Assembly (NCBI RefSeq): GCF_003063415.1
Contig: NZ_NESK01000020.1
Coordinates: 1-64,000, forward strand
Length of the DNA stretch: 64,000 nucleotides
Source: Limnohabitans sp. 2KL-17
GTDB taxonomy: Bacteria > Pseudomonadota > Gammaproteobacteria > Burkholderiales > Burkholderiaceae_C
Direction of reading: 5' to 3'
The notes beneath the pieces are model-generated. The model saw nothing but the letters and a program-made list of their open reading frames with translations, was not told the origin of the DNA and did not search any database. This document shows, one piece after another, positions 62,249-64,000 of the stretch. The first letter of the stretch is position 1. Every line of letters starts with the position of its first letter. The translations under genes and the position numbers were made by a program.

Positions 62249-63943
62249 ATGCTGATCGAAACGCTGGGCGCAGCCCGTGACTTGGGGCGTCTGAACACGA
62301 TTTTGGGGGTACTCACCCGCCATGGCTTTGGCGACACTGTGCGGCGCCTGGGTTTGACCGATGCACTGGCCCGGGCCGGCCATGCGCTGAATTGGGAACA
62401 TGCAGCCGACTTGGCCAGGCTGCCGCCCCCGGTTCAGGTTCGGCTGGCTCTCGAAGAGCTGGGACCCACCTTCGTCAAGCTCGGGCAAATACTGGCAGGT
62501 CGGGCCGACTTGTTCAGCCCCGAATGGATTGCCGAATTCGAAAAACTTCACAGCGGTGTACCGGCCGTGCCCCTGGACGACTTGCGGCCTCAACTGGTGG
62601 AAGACCTGGGCGCCCAACCTGAGGCCATATTCAAGCACTTTGACACCACGCCTTTGGCTGCGGCATCCATCGCCCAGGTGCACAGCGCCCAGTTACAAGA
62701 CGGCACCGATGTCATCGTCAAAATTCGCCGACCCGGCATCACCGAGATCATTGCCGCAGATCTGCGTTGGCTGGAAAAGCTGGCGGTGGTGGCCGAGGCG
62801 CAACTGCCTTGGCTCAAGCCCTACAGACCCCAACAACTGGTGCGCGAATTGGCCAGGTCTTTGAAACGCGAGCTCGACTTGGCCAACGAGTGCCGCAACG
62901 CTGAACGCATCGCAACCAATTTGGCGCAGTTGCCGTGGATCGTCATTCCACGCGTGCATTGGGCTTTCACGCGCGAACGCATCAATGTGCAAGACCGCAT
63001 CTTCGGCATTGCAGGGCAACAGCTTCACTTGCTGGACAACAACGGTTATGACCGGAAACTGCTGGCGCAACGTGGTGCAAACGCGGTCCTGAAAATGATC
63101 GTGGACGATGGATTTTTCCATGCCGATCCGCACCCTGGCAATGTTTTTTACCTGCCTGGAAACGCCATCGCCTTCATCGACTTCGGCATGGTTGGGCGCT
63201 TGTCCAAGCGTCGCAGGGAGGATTTACTCAACCTGTTGCTGGGCCTGGTCGAGCGCAACCCACAGGCCGTCGCAGACGTGCTGCTGGATTGGACGGGCGA
63301 CGAGCCTGGACTCCACATCGACCAACTGGAGGGCGAAATCGAGGCATTTGTCGACCAATACCACGGCGTGCCCTTGGCCCAACTGAGTCTGGGCCAAATG
63401 CTGGGCGATGTCACCACCATCCTGCGCGAACACCACCTGGCTTTGCCCAGCGATCTGGCGCTTTTGATCAAGGCTTTCATCACGCTCGAAGGCATGGGCC
63501 GCAGCCTGGACCCTGGCTTTCACATGACGGCAGAGGCACTGCCCTTGCTGCGCAGAGTACTGCGCGCACGCTACAAGCCCAAAGCACTTGCACAGCGCGC
63601 CTGGCAAGCGCTGCGGCGCAGCGTCGGCCTGATCGAACAACTGCCGCGAGATTTGTCCCGACTGCTGCGCAATGCGCGCCGTGGACAGTTGCATATCGGC
63701 CTGGAACTGACACACCTCAAGCGGGTTGGCAACCAGCTCAACCAAGCGGCCAACCGCATGGCCATGGCACTGGTGATTGCAGCACTGGTCATCGGCTCAT
63801 CCATTGTGATGACGGTGCAAGGTGGGCCAACACTTTGGGGCTTGCCCGCCTTTGGTTTTATCGGATTTTGCGGTGCGGTTCTTGGCGGTTTGTGGCTGGT
63901 GCGCGCCATTTGGAACAGCAACCATGACAGCAATGACCACTGA
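62249..63943 (+). CDS. UbiB/ABC1 (AarF)-family atypical kinase-like protein
   Basis: 564 residues. The family hallmarks are present: KxGQ region GPTFVKLGQILAGRADLFS (about 72-90), the Ala-rich loop AAASIAQVH and the metal-binding HADPHPGN...IDFGMVG. Two C-terminal membrane helices lie at about 505-525 and 530-553. UbiB proteins support ubiquinone synthesis, probably through a lipid- or CoQ-intermediate-extracting ATPase. ubiE and ubiJ are not next to it, so the symbol is left open. An FNR-type box precedes it. Confidence 0.88.
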   Translation: MLIETLGAARDLGRLNTILGVLTRHGFGDTVRRLGLTDALARAGHALNWEHAADLARLPPPVQVRLALEELGPTFVKLGQILAGRADLFSPEWIAEFEKLHSGVPAVPLDDLRPQLVEDLGAQPEAIFKHFDTTPLAAASIAQVHSAQLQDGTDVIVKIRRPGITEIIAADLRWLEKLAVVAEAQLPWLKPYRPQQLVRELARSLKRELDLANECRNAERIATNLAQLPWIVIPRVHWAFTRERINVQDRIFGIAGQQLHLLDNNGYDRKLLAQRGANAVLKMIVDDGFFHADPHPGNVFYLPGNAIAFIDFGMVGRLSKRRREDLLNLLLGLVERNPQAVADVLLDWTGDEPGLHIDQLEGEIEAFVDQYHGVPLAQLSLGQMLGDVTTILREHHLALPSDLALLIKAFITLEGMGRSLDPGFHMTAEALPLLRRVLRARYKPKALAQRAWQALRRSVGLIEQLPRDLSRLLRNARRGQLHIGLELTHLKRVGNQLNQAANRMAMALVIAALVIGSSIVMTVQGGPTLWGLPAFGFIGFCGAVLGGLWLVRAIWNSNHDSNDH

Positions 63944-64000
63944 GACACAGGACGAGCAACTTTTTGGGTGATGCCACGCACAGACCCTGGCACTTCAACA

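Noticed and set aside
63944-64000. Start of another gene at the right edge
   Set aside because: A GTG/ATG with a few codons is present, but too little sequence remains to support a call.

Overview
The window is a 64 kb, GC-rich, densely coding bacterial chromosome segment made almost entirely of housekeeping genes. Protein sequences and gene order point to a betaproteobacterium of the Burkholderiales, most probably Comamonadaceae (Limnohabitans/Rhodoferax-like). The genus is inference; no rRNA or tRNA gene lies in the window. The supporting gene orders are mdh–CoA-ester lyase–acnB next to sdhCDAB-sdhE-gltA, asd-fimV-truA-trpFBA-accD, the yceF/yceD-rpmF-plsX-fabHDG-acpP-fabF cluster, rne opposite rluC, and hemCDXY opposite ppc.

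Layout. 1-1.7 kb: the 3' end of an IS5-type insertion sequence that has cut off a Bug-type solute receptor gene, then a secreted metallo-beta-lactamase-fold hydrolase. 1.7-2.7 kb: an aldo/keto reductase. 2.8-14.4 kb: TCA-cycle block, with mdh, a CoA-ester lyase, a small exported protein and acnB on the minus strand, and a GntR regulator, sdhCDAB, sdhE and gltA on the plus strand. The mdh/gntR gap carries a palindromic operator. 14.5-25.5 kb, plus strand: leuC, an entericidin-like lipopeptide, leuD, leuB, a 33-codon Thr-rich upstream ORF, asd, fimV, truA, trpF, trpB, trpA, accD, ending in a 17-bp perfect hairpin shared with the convergent yggT. 26-28.4 kb: a LON-substrate-binding-domain protein and lysS. 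28.4-36.4 kb, minus: lepA-lepB-rnc-era-recO-pdxJ-acpS-nagZ plus a small membrane protein, tightly packed. 36.4-38.4 kb: a 0.5 kb gap with DnaA-box-like sites and a possible small RNA, then degP. 38.4-45.3 kb, minus: fatty-acid/phospholipid cluster. 45.3-49.7 kb: yceF-type Maf and an RsmI-like methyltransferase (plus), then sppA, Rieske protein, HAD phosphatase and rluC (minus). 49.7-53.3 kb: rne with a leader of about 0.6 kb. 53.5-57.6 kb, minus: hemC-hemD-hemX-hemY. 57.8-64 kb, plus: ppc, argH and a UbiB/ABC1-family gene preceded by a perfect FNR-type palindrome.

How it fits together. The window holds most of the oxidative TCA cycle (Mdh, GltA, AcnB, Sdh), anaplerosis (Ppc), tetrapyrrole entry, leucine, tryptophan and aspartate-family synthesis, fatty-acid initiation and elongation, and RNA processing (RNase E, RNase III, RluC, TruA). 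I found no phage, CRISPR, toxin or defence system. The least expected signals are regulatory: the Thr-rich upstream ORF before asd, the GntR palindrome overlapping one promoter and abutting another between two TCA operons, the lepA-degP intergenic region, and the FNR box before the UbiB-like gene.
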